From positions 58,404,078 through 58,468,077 of the forward strand of contig NC_089591.1 in NCBI RefSeq assembly GCF_019320115.1: DNA of 64,000 nucleotides, given 5' to 3'. Shown here one piece after another: positions 32,144 through 44,424 of the stretch. The DNA is from Miscanthus floridulus (Eukaryota > Streptophyta > Magnoliopsida > Poales > Poaceae). The translations under genes and the position numbers were made by a program. Each line of letters begins with the position of its first letter. The first letter of the stretch is position 1. The notes under the pieces were generated by a model. That model saw only the letters and a list, made by a program, of their open reading frames with translations, searched no databases and was not told the DNA's origin.

Positions 32144-33413
32144 TGTCGGTGTTTCGAACAAGCACCGGTAAGTAAATTTATATTTATGCGCGTTAGGCTC
32201 GGATGGTGCGCTAAAGGACATAAGATTTATACTGGTTTGGGCTGAATGTCCCTACGTCCAGTCTGTTGCTGCTCGTGTTATTAGCACCAAAAATGGTTCA
32301 TAGTAGGGGGTACAAACGATCGAGAGAGGGACTGGTCCTAGATCTCTGATGGAAGGGTCGAAAGGATGTCAAGAGCCTGATAGTAGCTTGACTGTGTGTG
32401 ATGTGTGTTGTGTTGTCCGTCAAAGGTCGGTTCCTCTAGTGGGGAGCCCTACCCTCCCTTTTATAGACCAAGGGGGGAACAGGGGCTATAGATGGGAGAA
32501 AGAAGAAAATACCAAGGGTATAGAAGGTCCTTTGAAGGAGTCAGGTCATCCTTTTTTCCCGCGCCTGTCCTGTATAACATGGCAGACCGTGTCAGAAGTG
32601 GTGTGCTTGTTGATCTTCATAGGCCATGCCTTGGCCTCTTTTAGCAAGTGGGTGCATCCCATCACGCCCCTACGGGTGGCGTGTTAGACAGGGTTGTTGA
32701 TCTCTGACCCCATAGGGAGCGGATGGCGCGGTGACTGCTCGTTTATCACCATAGTAGATGGGAGTCCCCGCTTGGAACATAGTGGTTGTCGTATGTCCAC
32801 ATCGGGTTCTTCGCCTAGAGGCTGAAGGTGGCGCCTACAACATTGTAGGGTGAAGAGCACATGCCCACAACGCTATTCAGGCTCTGCCACGCCTGGAAGG
32901 GTCTAAGCTCCTGTCTCGTCACACCCTGATGGTACTTTCCTGTAGGGGTGTAGGCCTGTAGGGTATGGTCCTTGATGCCATGGTTGACCTGAACGTCTTG
33001 TCTTACCCTGTACCTATTATCATGAGGGAGCAGGGAGTGGTTGTCAGGTGAGGCGGAGCTAGTCTTTTATCCGTTAGGTGAGCCCGAGCCTAGCCCTCGG
33101 GGGTCGGGCAAGGCAGAGTCTGGCCCTTAGCCCTCGAGCAAGGCGGAGCTGACCCACGGGCGTCAGGCAAGACAGAGTCTAGCCCTTAGCCCTTGGGCGA
33201 GGCGGAGCTGACCCATGGGCGTTGGGCGAGGCAGAGTCTAGCCCATAGCCCTCGGGCGAGGTAGAGCTGGTCCACGAGCGTCGGGCGAGGCGAAACCAAA
33301 CTCCCGTCATTCGAGCAAGAAGCATGGTAGCGCCCTTGTCTGTCCGAGAGTTTTTAACGTTCGATGGTTATTAGTTCCACCTCCTTGGGTACCCCGATGT
33401 TAGGTCCCCGATA
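32144..33413 (-). repeat. Tat-B 3' LTR
   Basis: It matches 47327-48586. On the minus strand it has GGTCTATAAAAGGG (about 32454-32467), a clear TATA box. Bases about 33050-33300 contain a roughly 59-bp tandem repeat of the type AGCCCTCGGGCGAGGCGGAG. One terminal base is changed (TG to TA on the minus strand). Confidence 0.9.
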
Positions 33414-33414
33414 G

Positions 33415-33690
33415 TAGCCCCTGAGCCCCTGGGTGATTCGGACAGAATTGCCCGAGGGTGTTTTTGATTTCATTGGAGTCAATTTGCCAGAGGGTGCGCA
33501 CGAGCGCACCCGATGGGTGTAGCCCTCGAGCCCTGGGTGATTTGAGTAGAATCGCCCGGGGGTGTATTCGACTTCGTTAGAGTTAATTTACCAGAGGGTG
33601 CACGCGAGCGCACCCGATGGGTGTAGCCCCCGAGCCCCTGGGTGATTCGAGTAGAGTCGCTCAGGGGGTAGTATCGGACCCTTCATGGGT
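33415..33690 (-). promoter_or_regulatory. Tat-B polypurine tract, tandemly repeated about 2.5 times
   Basis: Plus-view TAGCCCCTGAGCCCCTGGG starts at 33415, one base from the LTR, and similar copies start at about 33520 and 33624, a period near 105 bp. Each copy is a PPT-like purine run on the minus strand followed by the same 80-base spacer (ATTCGAGTAGAATCGC type). Only the copy touching the LTR is positioned to act. Bases 33691-34111 after it hold nothing else recognised. Confidence 0.75.
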
Positions 33691-34111
33691 AAGGCCGTAA
33701 GACTTGGTTTTTGTCAACTAGATATTTTTAAGGGAATCATGGTATTCCATTTGCGGGAATTTTATTTAGGGCCAGCCTAGCTGGAACCCAACTACGGATC
33801 GAGGCCCTAGTGATGCTTGTGTCCTTGGGTTCTGGTTGCTTATAGGCCCATCCCATGTTGGGTTGATCATTGAGACCATTGGGCCAATCCCTGGATGTTC
33901 TAGGCCCAGGTGAGCCAGAGATGAAGCATTCTAACCCATATTCCCTCTATGGGGAAAGAGTTCAGTCCACATGGGAAAGTGAACCGTCTAGCACGGTTTT
34001 GGTGGGAAAGGATAGAGATCGTGGGCATGTATCCCACAAGGTGACATGGCGGTGCGCGTGGCAGGCTTGGAGATCAAGGTGGACGGTTGCCCTTCTCGCA
34101 TCCATCGCCCC

Positions 34112-34118
34112 TATAAAA
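34112..34118 (+). promoter_or_regulatory. Candidate TATA box of the antisense gene in Tat-B
   Basis: TATAAAA lies on the plus strand about 200 bases before the plus-strand accessory gene, in an otherwise GC-rich stretch. It parallels the TATA box in front of the Tat-A antisense gene. Confidence 0.45.
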
Positions 34119-34309
34119 CCATGGGGTTCGCCCCCAGGGTTCCGTATTTTGCCTCCTCGCCTTTGCGTCTGAATCTTTTGCTGTCAATCGCTTTAGCCTC
34201 CAGCTCCTGTACTGCCGCCGTTGTTAGGCTTGCATCCATGTCGTAGCCACCGTCAAGCTCACGCCCACGTCGCAGCCGCCGTTGAGCTCGCACCCATCTT
34301 TTTTCCCGA

Positions 34310-37300
34310 TGCCTCAATGTAGCTGTGGTGCAGATCCGGAATTACCCCTCGGCGTTTGGAGGGCCTTGTCCACCGTGGCCTTCTCTACCCATCGGTTGCT
34401 GCCAAGGGGTGGCTGCTGCCTGGTGATGAGGACCAGCCCATGCCGCTCGAGGGGTATGTCGTGTCTTTTGCTATCTTTCATGAGCGGGGATTCGACGTAC
34501 CTGCACATAGATTTCTTCGGGGGTTGTTGGATTACTACCAGGTGGAGTTGCAGCATCTTACTCCCAATGGGATTCAACATATGGCGGCATTTGTTGCCCT
34601 ATGTGAGGGTTTCTTGAGGATTGATCCTCACTTTGATCTATGGCGGCACTTCTTTACCGTTAGTCTGTCAAAGAGGTAGATTGGGGGGAAGGAGGTGAGT
34701 GTGCCGATGGGATGTGCTAGCATTCATCTATGCCATACTCGGGTGAGCGGCTACTCATTGATGTGTTTGTCATCCTCCAACAAGGGGTGACATTCATAGT
34801 GGTTTTACGTCAGGGACGACGTGAATGCCCCCTACCAAAGTATTCAGGGCGCCTCATTGAAGAGGCCCCGGAGTCATGGAATTGGGGCGTCCTGACCAAG
34901 GAGAAGAAACATCTCACCAATCTTCTCACCACCCTCCATACTCTGAAGGACCAGGGCGTAAAGGGGTTAGGGATCATTGGTGCCTACCACATGAGGAGGG
35001 TGGCACCGCTGATGGCGCGTGTGCTCCCCCTGCACCAGATGGTGCCTGGAGTGTCGTTTGAAGGGACGGTGCTCGTTGATAAAGCGCTTCCTCCCTTTGA
35101 GGTGGCACAGCGCATGAAGGAGGCGATGGAGCCTATGAAGGACTCCGTCAGCGATGTCCTTGATCATGTGTATCCAGTGTCGGGGCATCCCTCAATGCGG
35201 CTGGAACTGGGGTTTTTAGACTTCATAAGCTTTCTTTCCGTGCGCTCCTCTTTTCGCTTGAATTCCTGATCCCTTGATGCAAACTTTGGGATGGTGGGAC
35301 CAGCCAAGGAGACTCTCTTTCAAGGAGAGCCCAGCCCCAAAGCCGAAGGATCGGGTTCCAACGGCGATGAATCGCACCGCGGCTGAGTGGGACAAGAGGA
35401 CAATGGAGCTCAAGAAGGAGTTGATATGGAAGTAGCAGGCATGGGACCGAGGAACGGAGGTAAGAAGTGATGATGATGACAATGATGATGACGATGATGA
35501 TGAGGTAGCAGTCGGTGTGGATTGGGGTGACCTAGAGAACGAGGACTCGCTGTCCGTGCAGGGACCCCTTCCGTTCCATGCGGAGGGAAGCGAGTTCGTG
35601 AGAACGGTGGAGCCGGGCCAGCCCCTAGGTTCAGTGGGAGCTGGTGGATCCACCGTCACCCTCGGGGTGCCATCGGGGGATCAGTGGATGGGCGGGAACA
35701 GATCTGTGGCTGCCCCTGAGGTGCTGATGGAGGGGGTGGCTCTGATGGCGTGCCTCGTGAACTGATGGAGGGGGACGGCTCTGTCATTGTGCCCCATGAG
35801 CCGATGGAGGGGAGCGGCCCTGTTGCCGCGCCCTTAGAGACAAGGGAGGTGAGCCCCCCCTACCTCGGAGTAGGGGGCAGGCTTGAAGCGGTCCAGCCCA
35901 CATGAGTTGGAGCGGGGGTCCGAGGGTTCATCCCCCAAATGTACCCGTCACCCAAACGTACCCCTCGCTTGAACTGGCGCCTAAGAAGAGCCTTGCCCTT
36001 CAGATGGGGCGGATGGTGCTGTCCGACGTCGCCCCTATTTCAGGCAGGAGCGGCGCTGACATTACGGCCTCATTGGCCGATCCAGCGGCACCCGTGGTGG
36101 TTGCCGAGCAGGTGGCCACGACCATGCCAGGTCAGGAGCAGCTAGATGTAGCCGTGGTGGTGTTTGAGGGGGTGGCGCATTCCGTGCCCCCGACGGCCCA
36201 AGTGACGGCGCTTGACATGGGCCGGGCAAAGTCGGATGTAGCCACGGTGGTGTCCGACGGAGCAGCGTAGTTCGCGCCACCGGGGGCCGAGACGGAGGTG
36301 GCCACGACCGTGACAAGCCCGACGGGGTCAGATACCGCCATGGTGGCATCTGAGGGGGTGGTGCAATCCGCGCCACCGGTGGTCCAGGCCGTGGCGCCCA
36401 GCATAGGCCGGATGGAGGAGGACGTGGCCAGAAGGTCTTCGGGCGTCATGACCATGGTGGGGAGGACCAGAAGGGAGCTGCCTTTTGCCCTGTTGTCGGG
36501 AGGCAATTGCTCCACTACACGAGGCGAGCCACCGGTCTAGTGGATGGCCGCTCAGGACCTAGTGTTGGTTCTTTTTTCGCTTGACGATGCTGCCGAGAGC
36601 TTGGAGCGGGAGAATCTTGATGTTGAGCTCTCGGTGGTGATGGGTGCCCTGAGGGAGGCTAGTGGTGCCTTGCGTGAAATCCTCGTTCCTTCTAGCTAGG
36701 TATCTGCTTGATCTTCTCACTTGTTTTCTTCTTTCTTCACACATTTCTATGTTTTCGTGTCTTCTAATTCCGGTCCTCTTTTTAGAATATTGTCGCTTGT
36801 AGCTGAGACAAGTCTTGGTTCCTTCATGAGCAAAAGGCGGAATGGGACTGCCTTACTAGGGAGGGGAGGCTGCGAGGAGATGTGGGCGCGCAACTTGTCG
36901 CCGCCCAGCAGCAAGAGGCCAAGGCACGTCGAGACGCGGAGGAGGCTCATGGGATGTTTGAGGACCTATCGGCGAGGGTGAAGCTGGACGAAGAGGATGC
37001 CGTCAGGCTTCAAAAGGAGCGGGATGAGCTACTATAGAAGGACGCTATGGCCAGTGAGCAGGCCAGCGTGCTCCTGGCAGAGCTGGAGACAGAGCGAGAC
37101 CTCAAGCTGAAGGCTGAGGAGAGGTCCGTGGCGTTGCAGCAGAGGGTGGACCGGGACACCGAGACGATCACCCGATTGCGCGAGGAGCGGGACGAGCTAC
37201 GCTGGACCGAGGAAAGACTTCACTCGAAGCGTAGTGCAGCCCATGAGGATCATGACTAGGCCATCCGGGAGCACGACGAGGTGCGTGGGGTGGCTGACTC

Positions 37301-37748
37301 CCTCTGGGCGGATCTTGGAGTCGCGGTGAACCGAAGGTTGGACGTTGAGAGCATTGCTGCCAGGCTAGAGAAAGAGCTTATCGAAGTGCGAGGGACCCTC
37401 CAGACCGAGAGCGACAAGCACGACCTTCTACAAGCCACTGTTGGGGTGGTCATCGATGCCCTGGGGGTGGCGCAACTGGTGGAAACCAGCTCGCTCGCGG
37501 CTTGTGCCGCGGGTATCACGGCGCGAGTGGGCCAACTTGAGGAGGACGCCTTTCACACCGGGATCACCCAAGCCTTTGCTGTCGCCCATTCCCATTATGA
37601 TCAGGAGATTAACCTAGAGGTAATGAGCCATGGCTTCACGCCTGTCTATGATGACAATGAGCTGGACGAGATGGAAAAGGCAGTGGCCCCCCTCGTGTGG
37701 AACCTAGCGAACAGGTTGAAAGAAGAGGTTCTCCCTTTGCGGAAGTAG
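34310..37748 (+). pseudogene. Antisense gene of Tat-B: 'putative gypsy type transposon' (Transposase_28-like) protein
   Basis: The N-terminal domain spans about 34440-35150. FHERGFDVPAHRFLRGLL, LTPNGIQHMAAF and FLRIDPHFDLWRHFF match the plant family named 'putative gypsy type transposon', and the continuation RRVAPLMARVLPLHQM lies in a shifted frame after indels near 34680-34730. A Glu/Asp run is encoded at about 35460-35510 and an Ala/Val-rich repetitive linker follows (35900-36530). A candidate intron lies near 36699-36775. The C-terminal third (36800-37745) is a long Arg/Glu coiled coil with two TAG stops at expected Gln codons. Its function is not known. Confidence 0.75.
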
Positions 37749-40700
37749 TTAGTTTGATAAACACTTATCTGTAATATGTGAACAAGTGTCAGTACTTTTG
37801 TGTCCTAGAAATGGTTTTGTAATTTTTGTTTCGTTTATTTGATCTTACCTTCTTCTCTTTTGTGATGAAGAAAGATTTAGACAATCGACCCTTCCGTTTG
37901 TTAAGACCGTAGGGCCTAAGGTTTTTCAGGGGAAATTTTGATTGTGCTGGTGAGCAAAATTACCATAGCTGTCTAGGCGTGGGCTTTTTGTGGTCTTACC
38001 AGTCTGTTCCCCTGAACCTTGCCACCAGTCTTGATGCGAAGAGGAGGTCTAATGTAATGTTTTTTTGAAAAAAGAAAGGGGGTACCCATACCTTTATCAG
38101 CCCAATAGTGAGATCCGACCCCTTGCGTTTGCTAGGGTCAGATGTTTCTGGAGACCAGAGCGAGGGAGGTGAACTTACATTTGTTTTTACTCATACCCCT
38201 TACCAAGGACTTTGATGATCGCCGCGTGACCGTGCGTTATGAACTTGCTAACAGGGATGTTCGAACGGAATCCGACCCCATTTGCTTCGCAACAGGGTAT
38301 GTGAAGCCCTCGGATGGTGTTCCTTTACTCCTTGGCCTGCCTTCCAATAGATTCCGCCTCAATGGGGTTTCTATGGGCTCAGCTAGAGGCTGGAGTGAAC
38401 AAGAACGTTGAGATGACCCTATTTGCCTTAATGCGGGTCGGGCAAAGGCCGTTGAGGCTCATCTATGCTTTCTCCCCTAGCTCTTGTTTGATGTGAGGCG
38501 GCCCTGGACCCTTCGCTGGTTAGCCTTTGAACCTTGGTCTCTCAATCTTAGATCGAGCGGCTTGAGCCCCCAAGCCCTTTAGGGTCAGTTAGGGGTCGGC
38601 CATGTTTTTGCGCGCTACGCCATCCTCGGTTTCTATGACCGGAGCGGCTAAGTTGACGACACTTGCCTCGATGGCTTGAGTGTCGCACTCAGTGAGCTCA
38701 CTAATGGGTATGTTCGTGTGGAATCCGGATCCATCATTCGCTGACGGGGTCGGTAGGGCCCTCATATGGCATTCCACTACTTCTTAACCTGCCTCCCGGT
38801 AGATGCCCGAGACGTTTGCTAGGCTCAGGTAGCCCATTGGCCTCTTCTCGATGGAGATTCTATGGGTCTGGCTTGAGGTTAGAATCGATCGAGAAAGGTT
38901 GAGATGTCCCTAACTGCTTCTGAATGGGGTCGGGTGAGGCCGCTGGGGCTCATTTTAGTTTTTCTCCCCTGGCTCTGTTTGACACGAGGTGGCCTAGAGC
39001 CCTTCGTAGGCCGACCTTCGAACCCTGGTCAAGCATCGCTCATATTGAATGAGGCGGCTGCCGTTTCGTGACGCGACACGAAGCGTTGAGATGCAAGGAT
39101 TTTCATATGCAACGTTTGGATGTATGGATTTAGCATATAGTTTAATTGAAACAAAAGCGGGGGTCGGTAACGTTACCTTAGTGGTATAAGCCGTGGGAAG
39201 CTCCTACCAGACATGTCCGTGCCCAGTTTGGGTCCGACGTTTGCGATGAGGCCAACGTAACCTGCATAAGTATCAATATTTTTGTTTTCGTCTCTTGGCG
39301 ACGATTCGAGCTGCTCGATTGATTTTTAAGCGATTTATCAGCTTTCCCCCTGAAAGGGCAGTCTATAGGTGGACCCCTCCAAGCTCCTTTCGAGAAGGCG
39401 GGAGCAAAGGCTAGTAATGTGAGGAACTATGAATGCGATTATGCTGGTGAATAAAAAACACCGTAGCCATCGGGGCGTAGGGTCTGGTGGTTTGTCCAAT
39501 TGTATTCACCGTTATATTCCCACATGCCGTGCTTTTGGTTTCTCAAACGTAAGGAGGGTTAGGCTTAGAGGGTGTTTAAACAAACAGGCGCCCTCGGTAG
39601 CCCCCGAGCGATGTTCATGCCCCTACCGTTGCTGGGGTCGGAGGCTCGGTAAAGAATTCAACACTCAAAGTAAGTAAACAGGGGTGCTTATCTTTCAATT
39701 GGTCATTCGTTCATTGTTTTGCCTAGGCCACCCTATCGACCCAGGAGGCCTGTTGGGCTCCACCTGGAGGGAGGTTCCATCATTGGGTTGTTCCATGGTC
39801 CTACCTGGGGAAGCAGAGAGTTGCCTATAGGTGAGCGTGCCCCGATTCTCGCGCCCGAGGTGCATTAGTGGTGGGCCATGCCTGGGCGACGTTCTGACTT
39901 ACCAGGCGGCGTCCCATCGACCAGAGCGCATCCCGTCGTTTCCGGCGTGTCCCCTCAGATTTCTGTCAGTATTGATTTTGCATTTGTATTAAATAGGGGA
40001 AGGCAGAGAGTTTTTTGTCCCAACCTTTTGCCTTTCCTCTGCTACTGTGACCCTTCTTTAAATAGGGAGGGGGAGAGGAGTTCTTGTCCCATTCTCTAGC
40101 CAGCCTCTGAGCCGCTACCACTTCTCCTTCCTTTCCACCTAATGCGGTGGTTCCTGAGTAAGAGAGGGTGATGCGAGGGAGAGAGCAACTCATAGATCTG
40201 CTTGTGAATCCAAAGCGTGATGTCGAGCTAGAGGTCATCCAATGTAGATGAGACAGTGCGAGCCGCCCTTGCTGTGGAGGGACCGCTACCACCGATGGAG
40301 GAGGGGCACTGGAGGGTGTCGAGCGTCGTCGACCTTGCCGTCATTCGTTGTGGCCTTCCTTCGGCGGGAAGCACCCCCTGCCCTGACGCTGTTGTTGGGG
40401 TTGGAGCTGATGACGATGGCATAGTCCCTGGGCGCCTCGGTGGAGGGGCACCGCATTCACTGGGGCGGTGCTTGACGTTGCAGATGACGGTGCCTTCGAA
40501 GATCCCACAGAGCAGTAGGATGTTGCCGATGGAGAGCATGGTGCGGCGGCCGCAGTAGACAAACTGGCCCGTGTATATGCCCAGACATTACCGATGGAGA
40601 GCTTGGTGCGGCGGCCGCAGTAGTACTTGTAGTAAAGCTTAGCAGAGACTGTAATTGAATAAGTTTGGGGGAGCCCCTGAGTGAACAGTCTTTTGAATTT

Positions 40701-41185
40701 TAGGAGTACATTAGTCCTTTACATGATGAAATTACTTTGTAAGTGTTGAATTTGTGCAAAAATGAACAAATTTTCCATCTTTTGTTATGACAAACAGCTT
40801 TTCAGCTTCCTCTTTTTGTAGAAGAGGTTTCGATGCCTTCCCATGGCTCAAGTTGTAAAAAACTAGGAGTGCGGGTGAATTAGTTCTGATCATGCTGGTG
40901 AGCAAAGAGGTTGTAGCCGCTGGGGCATGGGTCTCCCGTAGTCCTACCAGTTGTATTTAGAATTTGTTCCCGAAATCTTAGTCTTTAGGACTTGTTATGA
41001 GAAGAACAGAAAACTTAGAAAAAGTTTGCAAAGATAACACAGGAAGTGTTTGCAAGATAAATGTACTTGTATTATTTGTATCAGCCCCCGAGTGAGGTCT
41101 GGCCCCTCGCGATTTGCAGGGGTCGGATGTCACTAAAGATCGGGGATTTGTAAAGACAAAAACTAATAAAAAAACATGCGTTTAT
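37749..41185. repeat. Tat-B spacer with dispersed internal repeats, no gene
   Basis: No supported coding region lies between the accessory gene and integrase. A roughly 70-base unit (GTGAGCAAA... GTAGCCGCTGGGGC... TACCAGTTGTAT) recurs near 37950, 39446 and 40900. A stretch at about 38240-38550 is repeated in diverged form at about 38720-39030. A 36-base unit containing GGTGCGGCGGCCGCAGTAG is duplicated at 40522-40558 and 40588-40623. PPT-like runs (AGCCCCCGAG) accompany several copies. Confidence 0.7.
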
Positions 41186-42257
41186 TTAAGGGTAAAAACG
41201 ATGTAGCTGCTCAATGTTCCAGGAGTTGGTGAAGACCTCGCCGTTGATGGTTTTCAACTTGTAGGCACCTGGGCGGAGTACTTCCGTGATGACATACGGC
41301 CCCTCCTAGGGCGGGGAGAGCTTATGGCGGCCCTTGTTGCTCTGCACAATGAGGAGGACAAGGTCCCCGATGTTGATTGCTTGGTCCCGCACCCGTCAGT
41401 TGTGGTACCATCGCAACGCCTGTTGGTACTTGGCCAAATAGAGGAGGGCGATGTTGTGGGCTTTGTCTAGCTAGTCCATGGTGTCTTGGTGGGACGCCTT
41501 GGCCCCCTATTCATCATATGCTCTGATTCTTGGCGCTCCACAATCATGGTCCATTGGGAGAATGCCCTCGGAACCGTAGACCATGAAGAAAGGTGTGTAG
41601 CTGGTGGCCCGGCTAGGAGTTGTCCTTAGGCTCCAGAGCACCACCGGGAGCTCGGCGACCCAGCGCGCGCCGAACTTGTTCAATCGGTTGAAGATCCTAG
41701 GCTTGAGGCCCTATAGAAGCATGTCGTTTGTGCGCTCGACATGCCCATTCATCCGGGGGTGCACGACGGCCGCCCAATCAACCTGGATGTGTTGTTCATC
41801 GCAGAATCGAATGAATTTCCTACTAGTGAACTGCGTGCCATTATCTGTGGTGATGGAGTTCGGTACTCCGAAGCAGTGGATGATGTCGAGGAAGAATAGC
41901 ACAGCTTGTTCAGATTTGATCGTGGAGATCGGTCGAGCTTCGATCCATTTCGTAAACTTGTCTATGGTGACAAGCAGGTGGGTGAAGCCCCCAGGGGCAT
42001 TTTTTTAGTGGCCCAACCAGGTCGAGCCCCCAGACCACAAAGGGCCATGTCATGGGGATCATCTGGAGTGCCTAGGCTAGGAGGTGACTCTACCGAGCAT
42101 AGTATTGACACCCTTCACAGGTGCATAGAATTTGCTCAGCGTCGGCTACTACGGTGGGCCAATAGAAGCCCTGTCGGAAAGCATTTCCAACCAAGGTCCT
42201 TGGCGCGGCATGGTGATCGCAGACCCCACCGTGGATATCACTCAGCAAAAGTTTTCC
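41186..42257 (-). pseudogene. Tat-B integrase
   Basis: The core is readable at 41902-41711: SITTDNGTQFTS carries the second catalytic Asp and GHVERTND the catalytic Glu. The first Asp and the zinc finger fall in the broken part 41930-42240. The C-terminal domain continues across TAG and TGA stops to WNIEQLHRFYP and a TAA at 41186. At least one frameshift separates it from the RNase H above. Confidence 0.85.
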
Positions 42258-43062
42258 CTATTCGCTAGGGATATAGAGCTGCAGGATCCCGGTGTGGCTC
42301 CGTTTGTAGAGTTCGCCTTCTATAAGAACAAAGGACTTGGCGCGATGTGCGAGCCGTCGGGCTTCCATCTTGTCTGCCGGTAGTGTGTCACGGAGGAGGT
42401 AGTCAAGGTAAAGCATTCTCCAGACGTTGAGAGGCTCAGGCTCTGCTGCTGGATCCTCTTCAAGCTCCATGACCTTAGGGTCGGGCAGAGCAGTTGGTGG
42501 GTCGGCCATCAGAAACACATCAGATGGGCCATCGTCGGCCTATTCTGACCCCTCATAGCACACCGAGGGCTTGTGTTGATCGTTGGCGAAGACACCCGTC
42601 GGCACTGGCTCTTGGCTAGATGCTGCTTTCGTGAGCGTGTTAGCTGCTTCGTTGAGGCACCTTGGGATGTGATTGAGTTCAAAGCCATCGAATCTATCCT
42701 CTAGCCGTTGGACTTCTTGGGAGTACGCCACCATCTTGGTGTCATGGCAGCTTGAATCCTTCTTGACCTGGTTGATGACCAGCTAGGAGTCACCCCTGAT
42801 GTTGAGGCGTCAGATGCCTAGCTCGACGGCGATTCGTTGGTTGTTGATGAGCGCTTTGTATTCGGTGATATTGTTTGATGAGGGGAAATGGAGCCGAACC
42901 ATGTACCTCATGTGGACCCCGAGGGGTGATACGAAGACTAGTCCTGCACCGGTGCCTTTTTTTCATCAGCGATCCATTGAAGTACATCGTCCAGTACTCT
43001 TGATCGTTGACTACTGGTGGCATCTAGACCTCAGTCCACTCCGTGACGAAGTTAGCTAGCAC
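42258..43062 (-). pseudogene. Tat-B second RNase H-type domain and tether to integrase
   Basis: MYFNGSLMKK (42960-42990) is the start of the Tat archaeal-type RNase H, in which the catalytic Asp of the usual FDGS is Asn here. FELNHIPRCLNEAANTLTK (about 42640-42700) is its C-terminal end. The frame changes between 42790 and 42734. The piece at 42518-42258 is the linker before the integrase zinc finger. Confidence 0.75.
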
Positions 43063-44424
43063 CTAGGATTTGATCGCCGTTCGGGGGGCATATGTATTGC
43101 CTTGATCCATCAGCTCGAGTGCCCACTTTGTAGTTCTTCCTGTGGCGTCCTGGCTATGGATGACCTCGCCGAGGGGGAACGGCATCATGACTGTCACAGG
43201 GTGTGACTCAAAGTAGTGGCGTAGCTTCCTCTTGGTGATGAGGATGGTGTAGAGGAGTTTCTGGATTTGGGAGTAGCGGATTTTGGAGTCAGATAGTACC
43301 TCGCTGATGAAATATACAGGGTGCAACACCTTGAAGGCGTGTCCCTCTTCTTCCTGCTCTACTACTAAGGCGACGCTGACCACTTGCGTGGTGGCCACTA
43401 TGTACAGCAAGAGGGATTCTCCGTTGCTTGGAGGAACCAGGACTAGGGGTTTCATTAGAAATAGCTTGACCATGTCAAGCGCCTCCTGGGCCTCGGCTAT
43501 CCACATGAAGCGGTTGACTTTTAGGAGTCTACAAAGGGGGAGTCCTCATTCGTCGAGGCATGAAATGAATCGGCTGAGGGCGGTGAGGCACCCTATGATC
43601 CGCTGAACCCCCTTTATGTTCTAGATCGGGCCCATCCTTGTGATGGCTGAGATTTTCTCCGGGTTGGCTTCGATGCCGCGCTCAAAGACAATGAAGCCGA
43701 GCAGCATGCCCCTCGGGACCCCGAAAACACACTTTTTGGGATTGAGTTTGATGCCATTTGCCCGGAGTTTCGCAAAGGTTTGTTCAAGGTCGGCGACAAG
43801 GTGGTCAGCCCACTTGGACTTAACTATGATGTCATCAACGTAGGCCACAACAGTTCGCCCGATGAGGTCCCCAAAGCAGTTGAGCATACAGCGCTGGTAA
43901 GTTGCCCTAGCATTCTTCAGACCGAATGGCATTGAAATGTAGTAGAACAATCCGAAGGGGGTGATAAAAGACGTCGCGAGCTGGTCGGACTCTTTCATCG
44001 TGATCTGGTGGTAGCCGGAGTATGCGTCAAGGAAGCAGGGGGTTTCGCACCCTGAGGTAGAATCGACTATTTGGTCTATGTGTGGCAAAGGAAACAGGTC
44101 CTTCGGGCATGCCTTGTTGAGGCCTGTGTAGTCGACACATATCCTCCATTTCCTGTTCTTCTTTCGCACAAGAATGGGATTTGCTAACCACTCTGGGTGG
44201 TGTACTTCCCTGATGAACCCAGTGACCAATAGTTTTGCTATCTCTTCACTGATGGCCCTGCGCTTTTCCTTGTCGAAGCGGCACAGGCGTTGCTTCATTG
44301 GCTTGGAGCCCGGGTGGATTTTCAAGGTATGCTCAGTGACCTCCCTCGGGATGCTTGGCATATTCGAGGGTTTCCATGCAAAGATGTCTTTGTTATCATA
44401 GAGGAAGTTGACGAGCGTGCTTTC
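43063..44424 (-). pseudogene. Tat-B reverse transcriptase and first RNase H
   Basis: One frame with stops carries VRKKNRKWRICVDYTGLN, then CFLDAYSGYHQI, GLKNARATYQR and YVDDIIVKS (about 43830), so the catalytic Asp pair is present. The RNase H connection VYFISEVLSDSKIRYSQI follows at about 43300. Stops at 43621 (TAG), near 43560 (TGA) and at 43063 (TAG) lie where Gln, Arg and Gln are expected from related elements. Confidence 0.92.

Noticed and set aside
34010..34320. Frames around the Tat-B accessory gene promoter
   Set aside because: No family similarity, and they overlap on both strands; the recognisable protein domain starts later.
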